Shown here in pieces: positions 45,815-56,403 of a stretch of 64,000 nucleotides of DNA; the first letter of the stretch is position 1, and each line of letters opens with the position of its first letter. The notes beneath the pieces were generated by a model that saw only the letters and a list, made by a program, of their open reading frames with translations, was not told the DNA's origin and searched no databases. The translations under genes and the position numbers were made by a program. Origin of the DNA: CAYNRE01 sp964399535 (GTDB lineage: Bacteria; Planctomycetota; Planctomycetia; Pirellulales; CAYNRE01); assembly GCA_964399535.1 (NCBI GenBank), contig CAYNRE010000032.1, positions 186,001 through 250,000 of the forward strand. Direction: 5' to 3'.

Positions 45815-45842
45815 CCGACTGCCCGGCGAGCCACGCCGCACT

Positions 45843-47153
45843 TCAACCGCCGGGAAGCCCTTCGAGCGCCCGTTGGTCGCGACGAATCGCGTCGGCCAGC
45901 CAACCCTGCTCGATCACGTTGTCGGTCCGCGCCGAGAGCAACTGGCAGACCTCGATTCGCAGCCGCAGGGCGGGGGCGTGCCGAGCCTCGGGATGCAGCA
46001 CCACTTCCAGCAGGTGCAGCGCTTCCACCAAACGGCCTTCGTCGAATCGTTGCTTGGCCCGCTCGTAAACGGCGTCGGGCCCGCCGGCCAGCTCGACCAG
46101 GTCGCCGTTGACGCTCCAGGGCGCCACACCGTACATGGTCTGGGGGCGCTCGTCGAACCAGCCGACGTAGCCCTCGTAGATGCCGCGTACCGACCACGAA
46201 ACTCGGCCGTACTGTTCCCCCACGGCCAATTCGGGCGGCAGCGTAATCTCCCGCATCAGGCGGTACACGTCCTGACCGGCGTTCAGGCCCGCCAGCGTGG
46301 CGTCGAGCACATAGCGAATGGCGTCGATGTACCGGGTCAGCCGGCGCTCGACCTCGGCGGCCCCCACGATCGGCGCCACGTGGCTGCCCAGCAGCACTTC
46401 CGGGTGCCAGTCGCGAACCATCTCTAGCGAGCGAATCCAAAGCAGCGGGTCACGGAACTCGGTACCGCGCAGGGTGTAAATGTTGGGAAACGTTTCGTAG
46501 AGATTGTCGCCCACCCAGGCGGTTTTCAGTTCTGGTACCCAAACGGCCAACTGGTCCTCGGTTTCGCCGGGCGCGGCGTGAAGCTGAAAGGTAAGCTCGC
46601 CGAGGTGGAACTCGTACTGCTTCTCAAACGTGATCGAGGCCTCGTACTCGGGCCGCTGCACTTCCTGGGCAGCCGCTTGCACCATCAGCGGGTTCAAGTT
46701 GTATTGCGCCGTCGCGCGGCGAATTTGCAGCCCCGCGAGCATCTTGTGATATCGGCGAAAGGCCGGGTAATTGGCCTGCGCCACCACCTGGGTTTCCGGC
46801 CCCCGCCAAAGCCGAATCCCGCCGATATGATCGGGGTGGCCGTGGGTAATGATGATGTACCGCACCGGAGCATCGCTCACCGCCTGGAGCAATTTCTTGT
46901 GCTTGCTGGCGAACGCCCCGGTCGAAGTATCGATGACCACGTTGCCGGCCGAGGTGGTGACCAGGTAGGTGTTGCTGAAACCGTTGGCCTGATACACGTG
47001 GTCGTTCACGCGCAAGGCTTCTTTCTGCTCGGCCCCGGCCGCGAGAATATTAAGCCGGGCAATGCCTTGCGCCTGGGTCATAATGCTCGCGCTCGACCAG
47101 GCCACCGTGGCAGCCAACACCCCCACCAACCGGCTTGCTTGCCTGCACCTCAT
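45843..47153 (-). CDS. Secreted metallo-beta-lactamase-fold (alkylsulfatase-like) hydrolase
   Basis: A 436-residue exported enzyme resembling SdsA1-type (type III) alkylsulfatases. The metal motif THGHPDH gives His104, His106, Asp108 and His109, and GDNLYETFPNIYTLRG supplies further ligands. The dimerisation-type segment SVRGIYEGYVGWFDERPQTM is typical of the family. I chose the ATG at 47153, which starts a clear signal peptide (MRCRQASRLVGVLAATVAWS) and has AGGAG 8 nt upstream; an ATG at 47171 is less well placed. The sulfatase at 61731 acts by an unrelated mechanism. Real substrate unknown. Confidence 0.83.
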   Translation of the reverse strand: MRCRQASRLVGVLAATVAWSSASIMTQAQGIARLNILAAGAEQKEALRVNDHVYQANGFSNTYLVTTSAGNVVIDTSTGAFASKHKKLLQAVSDAPVRYIIITHGHPDHIGGIRLWRGPETQVVAQANYPAFRRYHKMLAGLQIRRATAQYNLNPLMVQAAAQEVQRPEYEASITFEKQYEFHLGELTFQLHAAPGETEDQLAVWVPELKTAWVGDNLYETFPNIYTLRGTEFRDPLLWIRSLEMVRDWHPEVLLGSHVAPIVGAAEVERRLTRYIDAIRYVLDATLAGLNAGQDVYRLMREITLPPELAVGEQYGRVSWSVRGIYEGYVGWFDERPQTMYGVAPWSVNGDLVELAGGPDAVYERAKQRFDEGRLVEALHLLEVVLHPEARHAPALRLRIEVCQLLSARTDNVIEQGWLADAIRRDQRALEGLPGG

Positions 47154-47331
47154 CGCCTGCGCTCCTGCCATGGGCCGCTCCGCCGGGCCGCGTGCCCGAG
47201 ATTCGCCGCCCGGTCGGTATCTTGGTCGAGGGGGGGCCTGCTGTCCAGTTTTACCCGGGCGGGGGTGAGAAACGGCGGCTGGGGGGGCGCGCGGGGGCGC
47301 AGGGTGCCAGCGTGCCGCTCGCCAATCTGGT

Positions 47332-49305
47332 TCACATCTTCTCGACCACGCCGATCCCCAGCAGATCGAGCCCCTGGCGAATCGTGCGCGCGGTCAGATC
47401 GCACAGCAACAGCCGGCTTTCGCGCTCGGCCGTGGTGTCGGCCCGCAACACCGGGCATTGCTCGAAAAAAGTGGAGTAGGCGTTGGCCAATTCGAACAGG
47501 TACTGCGTGAGCTGATTGGGGCGATAATCGACCAGCACGCCGGCCAGTGCTTCCTCGAAACGGACGAGCGCCAGCCCCAGCGCCCGCTCGGCCGGCGCTT
47601 CCAGATGGATCTTGGCTTTCGATTGGCGCAGGGCGGCGATGTCGACCTGGCCGCGGGCAAAGATGCTGTTGATCCGGGCATAGGCGTATTGCATGTAGGT
47701 GGCCGTGTTGCCGGTCATGGCCAGCATCTTGTCGTAGCTGAAGACGTAGTCGCTGGTGCGATTCTGCGACAAATCGGCGTACTTCAGTGCCGCGATGCCC
47801 ACGGTTTCCGCCACCCGCTGGCGCTCCTCGGGCGACAAGAGCGAGCCCTGCGGTTGGGCATCGTCGGTGGCGGTCACGATGGCCGCGGCGCGGCTTACCG
47901 CCTCGTCGAGCAGTCCCTCCAGACCCACGGTATCGCCCGAGCGGGTTTTGTAGGGGCGGCCGTCGTCTCCCAGCACCGTGCCGAAACTCACATGCGCCAG
48001 TTCCAACCCCTGGAATCCCCAGCGCCGGGCGGTGGCGAACAACTGCTCGAAGTGCAACCCCTGCCGGTGGTCGACCACGTACAAAATGGCGTCGGGCCGC
48101 CAGGTTTCCTGGCGATAGGCGATCGTGGCCAGGTCGGTCGTGGCGTACAGGTACGCGCCGTCCTGCTTCTGCACGATCATCGGTGCGGCAATGCCCTCGA
48201 TGAACACGCAAACCGCTCCGTCGCTCTCCACGGCCAGCCCCCGCTGGCGCAGGTCGGCCACCACGCCCGGCAAGCGGTCGTGGTAGAAACTCTCGCCCAG
48301 CGTCTTGTCGAATTGGACCCCCAAGCGGCGGTAGATGCGGTCGATGTCCTCGAGGCAAAGCGGCACAAACTCAGACCAGAGCCGCCTGTTCTCGGCATCG
48401 CCGGCGTGCAGTTTGGCCGTTTCTTCGAGAACCGAACGTCCGATGCCCGGATACTGCCGGGCCAGCGGACCCAGTTGCGGATCGGCTTCGACGCTGGCCA
48501 GTTTCTTATCCAGCTCCTCCAGCGTTTGCCGCGCCTGGGTAGCGGCCGCTTCCAGCTTGCGCAGCTCGCCGGCCGCGGGTTTGGGCAGGCTGCCCGGCGG
48601 GCCGGGGTGTTGCTGGCGAAACTGCTCGAGCGCCGCTTGGCGCTGGGCCGCGCGTTCGGCGAGCGAGCCGCGTTGGGCCACCCCATCGTGATAATCGACC
48701 AGCCGATTGACCAATCGGTAAAGCCGGGCCAATTCCGTTACCGGAGCCCGCTCGTAGGCGGCGCGGTCCACAAAGTTCCGGTAGCCGAAAATGATCATTC
48801 CGAACTGCGTGCCCCAATCGCCCACGTGATTGTCGCCAATCACGCGGTGGCCCTGAAACCGCAGAATGCGTACCAGGGCATCGCCGATCACCGTGGAACG
48901 AATGTGCCCCACGTGCATGGGCTTGGCCACGTTGGGGGCCGAGTAATCGACGATCACCGTGCGCGGCTCGGCGACCGGGGCAATGCCCAGGCGGGGATCG
49001 CTCACCGCCTGCTCGAGCTGGGCTTCGAGCCAATCGCGCCGCAGCCGCAGGTTGATGAACCCCGGCCCGGCTATTTGCGGCGGCTCGCACAAGTCGTCCA
49101 AGGCCAAATGGGCCAGCACCTCGGCGGCCACCTCGCGGGGTGGTCGGCCTAGTTGCTTGCCCAGCGGCATCGCCAGGTTGGCCTGGTAATCGCCAAACTG
49201 CGGATCTTGGCTCGGCCGGACCAGGTCGACCAGTGGGCCGGGATCGGCCGCCAGCGGCGCCACGGCCTCGGCGAATCGGCGGCGTAGCAGCCCCAGCACG
49301 TTCAT
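47332..49305 (-). CDS. argS: Arginyl-tRNA synthetase
   Basis: A 657-residue class I synthetase that charges tRNA-Arg. The N-terminal Arg-tRNA D-loop domain is followed by the HIGH-type motif in SAPNVAKPMHVGHIRSTVIG. GDNHVGDWGTQFGMIIFGYR is the family-typical next block; a coiled-coil insert follows (RKLEAAATQARQTLEELDKK). The KMSKS-equivalent region reads YKTRSGDTVGLEG, as in other ArgS. The C-terminal DALR anticodon-binding domain ends at VVEKM. The ATG at 49305 matches the family start, while an in-frame TTG at 49335 would add 10 residues. It is 42 bp after rsfS. Confidence 0.95.
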   Translation of the reverse strand: MNVLGLLRRRFAEAVAPLAADPGPLVDLVRPSQDPQFGDYQANLAMPLGKQLGRPPREVAAEVLAHLALDDLCEPPQIAGPGFINLRLRRDWLEAQLEQAVSDPRLGIAPVAEPRTVIVDYSAPNVAKPMHVGHIRSTVIGDALVRILRFQGHRVIGDNHVGDWGTQFGMIIFGYRNFVDRAAYERAPVTELARLYRLVNRLVDYHDGVAQRGSLAERAAQRQAALEQFRQQHPGPPGSLPKPAAGELRKLEAAATQARQTLEELDKKLASVEADPQLGPLARQYPGIGRSVLEETAKLHAGDAENRRLWSEFVPLCLEDIDRIYRRLGVQFDKTLGESFYHDRLPGVVADLRQRGLAVESDGAVCVFIEGIAAPMIVQKQDGAYLYATTDLATIAYRQETWRPDAILYVVDHRQGLHFEQLFATARRWGFQGLELAHVSFGTVLGDDGRPYKTRSGDTVGLEGLLDEAVSRAAAIVTATDDAQPQGSLLSPEERQRVAETVGIAALKYADLSQNRTSDYVFSYDKMLAMTGNTATYMQYAYARINSIFARGQVDIAALRQSKAKIHLEAPAERALGLALVRFEEALAGVLVDYRPNQLTQYLFELANAYSTFFEQCPVLRADTTAERESRLLLCDLTARTIRQGLDLLGIGVVEKM

Positions 49306-49347
49306 GGCGCGTCTCTCGACGACTGGCTCGGACAAAACAAGGACGAC

Positions 49348-49764
49348 CTACGGCAAGGTCGTCACGGCGGGCAGGGGCACCGGCACCCGCTTGGCCTCGC
49401 ACCACAACTGTTCGAGGTGGTAATACTCGCGGGCCTCGGCATCGAACAAATGAATGACCACGTCGCCGTAGTCGAGCAGAATCCAGCGGCTTTCGACGTA
49501 GCCCTCGATGCCCAGGCGCTTATCCCCCTGCTCCTGCTCGAGCACGCGGTCGATTTCTTCGCTGATGGCGTGCAGTTGCCGCCGGCTGGTGCCGGTACCG
49601 ATCACGAAATAATCGAATACCTGCGTCAGTTCGCGCAGATCGAGCACCACCACGTCGCGGGCTTTATTCTCCAGGGCGACCCGGGCAGCCGTCAGGGCCC
49701 GCGCCAACGAGCGCTGCTCGCGTGCCGCCGTGGCCGAGGACGCGCCAGTAGTTGGTTGTGCCAC
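49348..49764 (-). CDS. rsfS: Ribosomal silencing factor RsfS
   Basis: A 138-residue protein of the RsfS/Iojap family, which binds ribosomal protein L14 and blocks subunit joining in nutrient stress. Family features: VVVLDLRELTQVFDYFVIGT, GTSRRQLHAISEEID, then GYVESRWILLDYGDVVIHLF and REYYHLEQLW. GTG at 49764 has GGGAG 10 nt upstream and a normal N-terminus; a longer frame to 49836 adds a low-complexity head. It is transcribed ahead of argS on the minus strand. Confidence 0.92.
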   Translation of the reverse strand: MAQPTTGASSATAAREQRSLARALTAARVALENKARDVVVLDLRELTQVFDYFVIGTGTSRRQLHAISEEIDRVLEQEQGDKRLGIEGYVESRWILLDYGDVVIHLFDAEAREYYHLEQLWCEAKRVPVPLPAVTTLP

Positions 49765-49920
49765 GCGCTCGATTCTCCCGGGATCCGAGGGACCCACCTC
49801 AACTCCCCAGCTCCGGCGACATCGCGGGGTCCGCATCCGGGGCGCCGCCCCCCAGAATTGGTACCGGCCCGGGCCGGTTCGACCGAGGTGTAGCCTAATC
49901 GGCTAGCGCCCCAGAAGCGA

Positions 49921-49949
49921 GAGCCCGGACGGCTGGGCCGCCCGGGCTC
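49921..49949 (-). terminator. Hairpin after the pyrophosphatase gene
   Basis: GAGCCCGG (49921-49928) pairs with CCGGGCTC (49942-49949), with inner CGGC/GCCG. On the minus strand only a weak T-rich stretch follows. It lies 75 nt beyond the hppA stop, so termination is plausible. Confidence 0.5.
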
Positions 49950-50023
49950 GCGTTGGATTGACACGTTCGGTCCAGCCGCCATCGCGCTGGCCGGAGCCTG
50001 GCGCGACGGCCTTTGGGCACGGC

Positions 50024-52663
50024 TCAGAAGATTCCGAGCGCTTCCAGGCTGAACTTCACCGTGAAGCCGGCCACGACCACGCTGACCATGCTCATCAGCT
50101 TGATGAGAATGTTCAGGCTCGGGCCGCTGGTATCCTTGAACGGATCGCCCACCGTGTCGCCGACGACCGCCGCCTTGTGGGCTTCGGTCCCCTTGCCACC
50201 ATGGGCGCCCGCCTCGATATATTTCTTGGCATTATCCCAGGCACCACCCGCGTTGGCCATGAACACGGCCACGCAGAAGCCCGAGGTCAAACCGCCGACC
50301 AGCAGCCCCATGACGCCCCCCACGCCGAGCAGCAGGCCGGTCACCACGGGAATGGCCAGGGCCAGGACCGAGGGCAGAATCATCTGCCGCTGCGCGGCCT
50401 TGGTGCTAATGGCCACCGGAGCGGCGTAGTCGGGCTTCTCGGTGTTCAGCATGATGCCCGGCTTCTCGCGGAACTGCCGCCGCACCTCTTCCACCATGCC
50501 CTTGGCCGCGCGACCCACCGCCTTCATGGTCATGGCACAAAACACAAAGGTTGCCATGGCACCGATGAAGACACCGACCAAGACCTTGGGGTTCATCACC
50601 GAAAGATCGTAGTACGAGGCAAAGTCGGGCAGCGTGGCCGACTTCAGCTCGACGATTTCGTACTGGGTGGCCTCGTCGCCGGCGCCGTACTCCAGGTGAT
50701 ACTGGCCATCGTCCGAAGTAATCTTGAACCCTTCGGCCACGCCCGCTTCGTCGTCGGCGTCGACCTTGTCCCAAGCCTCTTGGCTGGAAGCCTTGCGCGG
50801 CAGCAGGAACTTGGTCCGCTGCCCTTCCGGGCCGGTCAGCATGGCGAAGCCCGAGTTCACCTTCAGCACGGTGCCCGAGGGAACTTCCTCGGAAACGGCG
50901 ACCGTATTGCCCCAGCGTTCGAAACCAATTCGGATTTCCTCCACGTAGGCGGCCAACAGGGCCAGCGCCGTGAGCGCGGCCGAACCAATGGCAAACCCCT
51001 TGCCCGTGGCGGCCGTGGTGTTGCCGAGCGAATCGAGCGCATCGGTCCGCTCACGCACCACGGGCTCTAATTCCGCCATCTGGGCGTTGCCCCCCGCGTT
51101 GTCGGCGATGGGCCCGTAAGCATCGGTAGCCAGGGTAATGCCCAGCGTGCTGAGCATGCCCACCGCCGCGATGCCTACGCCGTAAAGCCCGAGGGCAAAG
51201 GCCTGCGGATCGCTGAAATCGAACCCATTGGCCGAACCAAAGGCCAACAAGGTTGCGGCCCCCACCACCAGCACCGGAACCCAGGTACTGATCATCCCTT
51301 CAGCCACGCCCGCAATAATCACCGTGGCCGGTCCGGTCACCGCCTGGTCGGCCAGGTCCTGGGTCGGCTTGTATTCGTCGCTCGTCGAGTACTCGGTCCA
51401 TTTGCCGATGAGCCAGCCGGCCACGAGCCCCGTCACCACGCTGAACGAGACGTTGACGAACTGCGGCAGAATGATCCAGCAGAGCACGAACGAAGCCACC
51501 AGAACCAGCACGGTCGACATGTTGATGCCGCGGGCCAGGGCCTGGAGCAACACCCGCTGGCTGGCTTCTTCACCGGTGCGAACCATGTAAATGCCGGCGA
51601 TCGACAAGCCGATGCCCACGGCGGCAATCGCCATCGGCAGCAGGATGGCCCGCATTTGATACTCCAGGGCCCGGCTGGGGTCGTCCAGCAGGGCTCCGCT
51701 GGCAAACGCGGCCACGCCCAGCGCGGCCGTGGCCAGTATCGAACCGCAGTACGATTCGTAAAGGTCGGCACCCATGCCGGCCACGTCGCCCACGTTGTCG
51801 CCCACGTTGTCGGCAATCGTCGCCGGGTTGCGGGCATCGTCTTCAGGAATGCTATGTTCGACCTTCCCCACCAGGTCGGCACCCACGTCGGCCGCCTTGG
51901 TAAAGATGCCGCCGCCCACGCGGGCAAACAGCGCTTGGGTGCTGGCACCCATGCCGAAGCAAAGCATGGTTACCGTAATCTCTTCCAGCGAAAGCGGGTC
52001 GTAACCCAGGCCGGGCACGATCCAGTAGAGAATGGCGAACCAAAGGGTGATATCGAGCAGGCCCAGGCCGACCACCACCAGCCCCATGACGGCGCCCGAG
52101 CGGAACGCGACCTGCAGGCCCTGGTTGAGCGATTTTTGGGCTCCGGCAGCCGTGCGGCTCGAAGCCCAGGTGGCGGTCTTCATGCCGAACCAACCCGACA
52201 GGCCCGAGAAGAATCCGCCGGTCAAAAAGGCGAACGGCACCCAGCGGCTCTGAACCCCCAGGCCATAGGCCATCCAGGCCAGAATCAAGGCGATCACCAC
52301 GAAGGTAATGGCCACCACCTTGTATTGCTGCGTGAGGTAGGCATTGGCACCCTCGCGGACATAGCCCGCGATTTCGACCATCTTGGGGTTGCCTTCGTCC
52401 GACTCCATCATCCACTGGTAAAAGCGATAGGCGACAAACAGCGCGGTGCACGAGCCGGCCAGGCAGCCCAGCCAGACCAGCACCAGGAGAAAGTTGGCCC
52501 AACCGCTGATGCTTCCGCTTGCTTCAGCACTGGCCTCGGCAGTTTCCGCGGCCTCTTGCGCCAAAACCGGCGCGCCGCCGACTGCGAGCATCATGGCCAC
52601 GACTGCCAGCACCCAGGCGGCCCGCCAGCCAGGGCCGGCCCATCGCGTGAACGAAGACCTCAT
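50024..52663 (-). CDS. hppA: Membrane-bound pyrophosphatase, K+-dependent type, with large insert
   Basis: An 879-residue ion-pumping pyrophosphatase: it hydrolyses PPi and exports Na+ or H+. It has about 16 membrane helices and the PPi-binding segments DVGADLVGKVEHSIPEDDAR, NVGDNVGDVAGMGADLYES, DNAGGNAQMAE and GDTVGDPFKDTSGPSLN. The Ala in GNTTAATGKG (547-556) is the residue that marks K+-dependent enzymes (K+-independent ones have Lys). Two things are unusual: an N-terminal leader with a cleavable-looking signal (VLAQEAAETAEASAEASG), and a soluble insert of about 110 residues at 575-685 within a loop where relatives have only a few residues. AAAGGG precedes the ATG at 52663. Family length is 660-730. 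Confidence 0.93.
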   Translation of the reverse strand: MRSSFTRWAGPGWRAAWVLAVVAMMLAVGGAPVLAQEAAETAEASAEASGSISGWANFLLVLVWLGCLAGSCTALFVAYRFYQWMMESDEGNPKMVEIAGYVREGANAYLTQQYKVVAITFVVIALILAWMAYGLGVQSRWVPFAFLTGGFFSGLSGWFGMKTATWASSRTAAGAQKSLNQGLQVAFRSGAVMGLVVVGLGLLDITLWFAILYWIVPGLGYDPLSLEEITVTMLCFGMGASTQALFARVGGGIFTKAADVGADLVGKVEHSIPEDDARNPATIADNVGDNVGDVAGMGADLYESYCGSILATAALGVAAFASGALLDDPSRALEYQMRAILLPMAIAAVGIGLSIAGIYMVRTGEEASQRVLLQALARGINMSTVLVLVASFVLCWIILPQFVNVSFSVVTGLVAGWLIGKWTEYSTSDEYKPTQDLADQAVTGPATVIIAGVAEGMISTWVPVLVVGAATLLAFGSANGFDFSDPQAFALGLYGVGIAAVGMLSTLGITLATDAYGPIADNAGGNAQMAELEPVVRERTDALDSLGNTTAATGKGFAIGSAALTALALLAAYVEEIRIGFERWGNTVAVSEEVPSGTVLKVNSGFAMLTGPEGQRTKFLLPRKASSQEAWDKVDADDEAGVAEGFKITSDDGQYHLEYGAGDEATQYEIVELKSATLPDFASYYDLSVMNPKVLVGVFIGAMATFVFCAMTMKAVGRAAKGMVEEVRRQFREKPGIMLNTEKPDYAAPVAISTKAAQRQMILPSVLALAIPVVTGLLLGVGGVMGLLVGGLTSGFCVAVFMANAGGAWDNAKKYIEAGAHGGKGTEAHKAAVVGDTVGDPFKDTSGPSLNILIKLMSMVSVVVAGFTVKFSLEALGIF

Positions 52664-53551
52664 TCGGTAACCCTTTGCGAATAACGACTTGATAGTTCTA
52701 AACCTTGCAGTGTTTTGAAAAGCCGCCGCCACGATGGCTCGAGTCGCATTCAGTTGCCGCGACGGCAATGACGCGACCCGATTTGGTTCCCGGTCTCTCG
52801 GGCGAAGGCGCTTGTTCGCACAATAAAAGGCTGGCTGATCTCGGTCGGCAGTACTCCGGCAACGATTCCCCGGAAGCAATTCCCTGGCAGCAATTCCCTG
52901 GTAACTGTGGGTAATCGGGCGTCGACCCTCTTGGCACAATCCCCGGGGCCAGGCTCGCCACACGACGACCGGCGACACACCCCACGGCATCGAGCCACCC
53001 ACCCAAAAGGGCGGATATATCGGGGCGACGCAGCACCCGCAGAGGCCCCCCTGGCGGCCGCTTGGCCGACCGAGAAAACCGAGAAATCTACTGGAGCGAG
53101 TCGGCTAGTGTCAACCGGCTCAGGACCACCTCGGGGGCCAGAAACGACCGCCCCCGGGTGGCGCCCTCTGCCCGGCTCACCCAAAGCCACCGACTTAGTG
53201 CCGATCGGGACAGCGGGCCGGACGAAAACTGGCCCACCGAGCGCCGCCAGTTCGTAGCCTAATGAAACCGCTCGGGGTATATTCTTGAGACGGCAGTCGG
53301 GTGCATTGGGCGGGGGCAGTCTGGGATCGGTTTGGGTGGCAGCGGTAACAGCTTCTCGAACCCCGTCCGATTCAGGATGGTTTGAGCGGCGGGGGGCCCA
53401 GGCCGAATCGGCCGCCGTGCGACGCGCTGAAGCAAGTTGCGGGCTTCAATTTTTTCTTCTTTTCAGTGCCGAGCCCGGTTCTCACCACGGGGAACCGGTG
53501 CTCGCTGCGGGAATTCGGCCGGTCTCAGAATCGGCGATAAGGAGCATCCAG
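52664..53551. other. Divergent intergenic region, 888 bp
   Basis: This is the longest gene-free stretch. It contains a 14-bp tandem repeat (AGCAATTCCCTGGY at 52875-52888 and 52889-52902, with a degenerate copy before it), a TATATT at 53278-53283 that could be a -10 for the downstream gene, and an open frame from 53285 that merges with the next CDS but has no start signal of its own. Divergent small frames at 52698-53257 lack support. Confidence 0.5.
52875..52902. repeat. 14-bp tandem duplication
   Basis: AGCAATTCCCTGG plus one base at 52875-52888 and 52889-52902; ACGATTCCCCGGA just upstream looks like a degenerate third unit. It lies in the intergenic region behind hppA. Confidence 0.7.
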
Positions 53552-55425
<1,874 letters not shown>

Positions 55426-55426
<1 letters not shown>

Positions 55427-55447
55427 CCGCGGGTACTTATCCGCGGT
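55426..55447 (+). terminator. Weak hairpin at the stop codon of the fusion gene
   Basis: ACCGCGG (55426-55432) pairs with CCGCGGT (55441-55447) around an 8-nt loop. It overlaps the last base of the TAA. No T-run follows, so its role is doubtful. Confidence 0.35.
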
Positions 55448-55841
55448 CGAGCGTTTCACCCCTCGGCGTGATCCGCCGGGGGGTGATTTCGGAGTAACCA
55501 CGCAAGGTGTTGGCGCTGCGCCGTGAGCCGCCTGGCGTTGTGTCGATCGCGCCTTGCAACCGTGCCACGCGGGTAGGCTTCAGCGGGCCGGTCGCGGCGC
55601 GCCCCGATGCACCGACAAGGCTCGCCGGCGCGCACTGCCGGAGGGTGGGGCAAGGGGAGCGATTAGCCTGTACCTCTCTCACCGGGCTGGTCGCGAGGCG
55701 GCGCAAGTCGGGCGGTGGCAAGGCGTGCGAGCGGTTCGACCGGAGGCGTGTTGATAACACGCCGAGGACGAGCCGCGAAGCTCAACGCAGCCCACCGTTG
55801 CAACTTTCGTCGCCGCAACAGGACTTGGTGAGAAATGCAGG
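55448..55841. other. Convergent intergenic region with an orphan hairpin
   Basis: About 394 bp between two converging genes. It contains a perfect 7-bp stem with 3-nt loop (GCGTGTT GAT AACACGC, 55746-55762) in a stretch of CGAG- and GGCG-rich DNA, which has the look of an interspersed genomic repeat. Long open frames on both strands lack starts and ribosome-binding sites. Confidence 0.4.
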
Positions 55842-56171
55842 CTAACCCTTGGCAGCGTCGAGCGCGGCTTGCAGGCGGTTCTTGGGCTGCACGCCGACGA
55901 AGCGCTCGACCACGTCGCCCGACTTGAAGACCATCAGCGTGGGAATGCTTTGCACCCCATACTTCATGGCCGCGTTGGGGCTGTCGTCGATATTGATCTT
56001 GGCGATCTTCACCGCCCCGCGGTACTCGTCGGCTAATTGCTCGACCAGCGGAGCGATGCTACGGCAGGGGCCGCACCAGGGGGCCCAAAAGTCGACCAGC
56101 ACCGGTACCCCCGATTGCAGGACCTCGGTCTCGAAGTTCGTATCGCTCAGTTCGACCACATTGCCGGCCAT
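55842..56171 (-). CDS. trxA: Thioredoxin
   Basis: A 109-residue cytoplasmic thioredoxin, the common disulfide reductase. The active site WCGPC lies in VLVDFWAPWCGPCRS; the cis-proline is in QSIPTLMVF, and ELSDTNFETEV is the typical start. A very strong AAGGAGG precedes the ATG at 56171. It is downstream of the GDPD gene on the same strand, but with 232 bp between the two, so it may have its own promoter. Confidence 0.95.
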   Translation of the reverse strand: MAGNVVELSDTNFETEVLQSGVPVLVDFWAPWCGPCRSIAPLVEQLADEYRGAVKIAKINIDDSPNAAMKYGVQSIPTLMVFKSGDVVERFVGVQPKNRLQAALDAAKG

Positions 56172-56403
56172 TCGATGATCCTCCTTCGAACCGATCCGAA
56201 ACAGGCGGGTGCCCCGGTCGCCACCGCCACGCTCGCTCGGTAGGTGGCGCCCCGGGGAAGCGGTGCTGATTTCCTCGGGAATTGTTAGGTCTTATGCCCA
56301 GGGTGTCAACGCGAGTTCCCGCAGCGTCTGGCCCGCGCTGCATCGCAACCGGATGGCACTGAACCGGTTCGGCGCCCGCCCGCCGGCTCGCGCCCCGCGC
56401 CGA

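Noticed and set aside
47458..49152. 564-codon plus-strand frame opposite argS
   Set aside because: Antisense of a housekeeping gene, without motif or start signal.
52698..53257. Overlapping small frames on both strands in the gap after hppA
   Set aside because: No start signals, no motif; composition is typical of GC-rich non-coding DNA.
55437..55760. 107-codon minus-strand frame between the fusion gene and trxA
   Set aside because: Arg/Pro/Ser-rich, no ribosome-binding site; overlaps the orphan hairpin.
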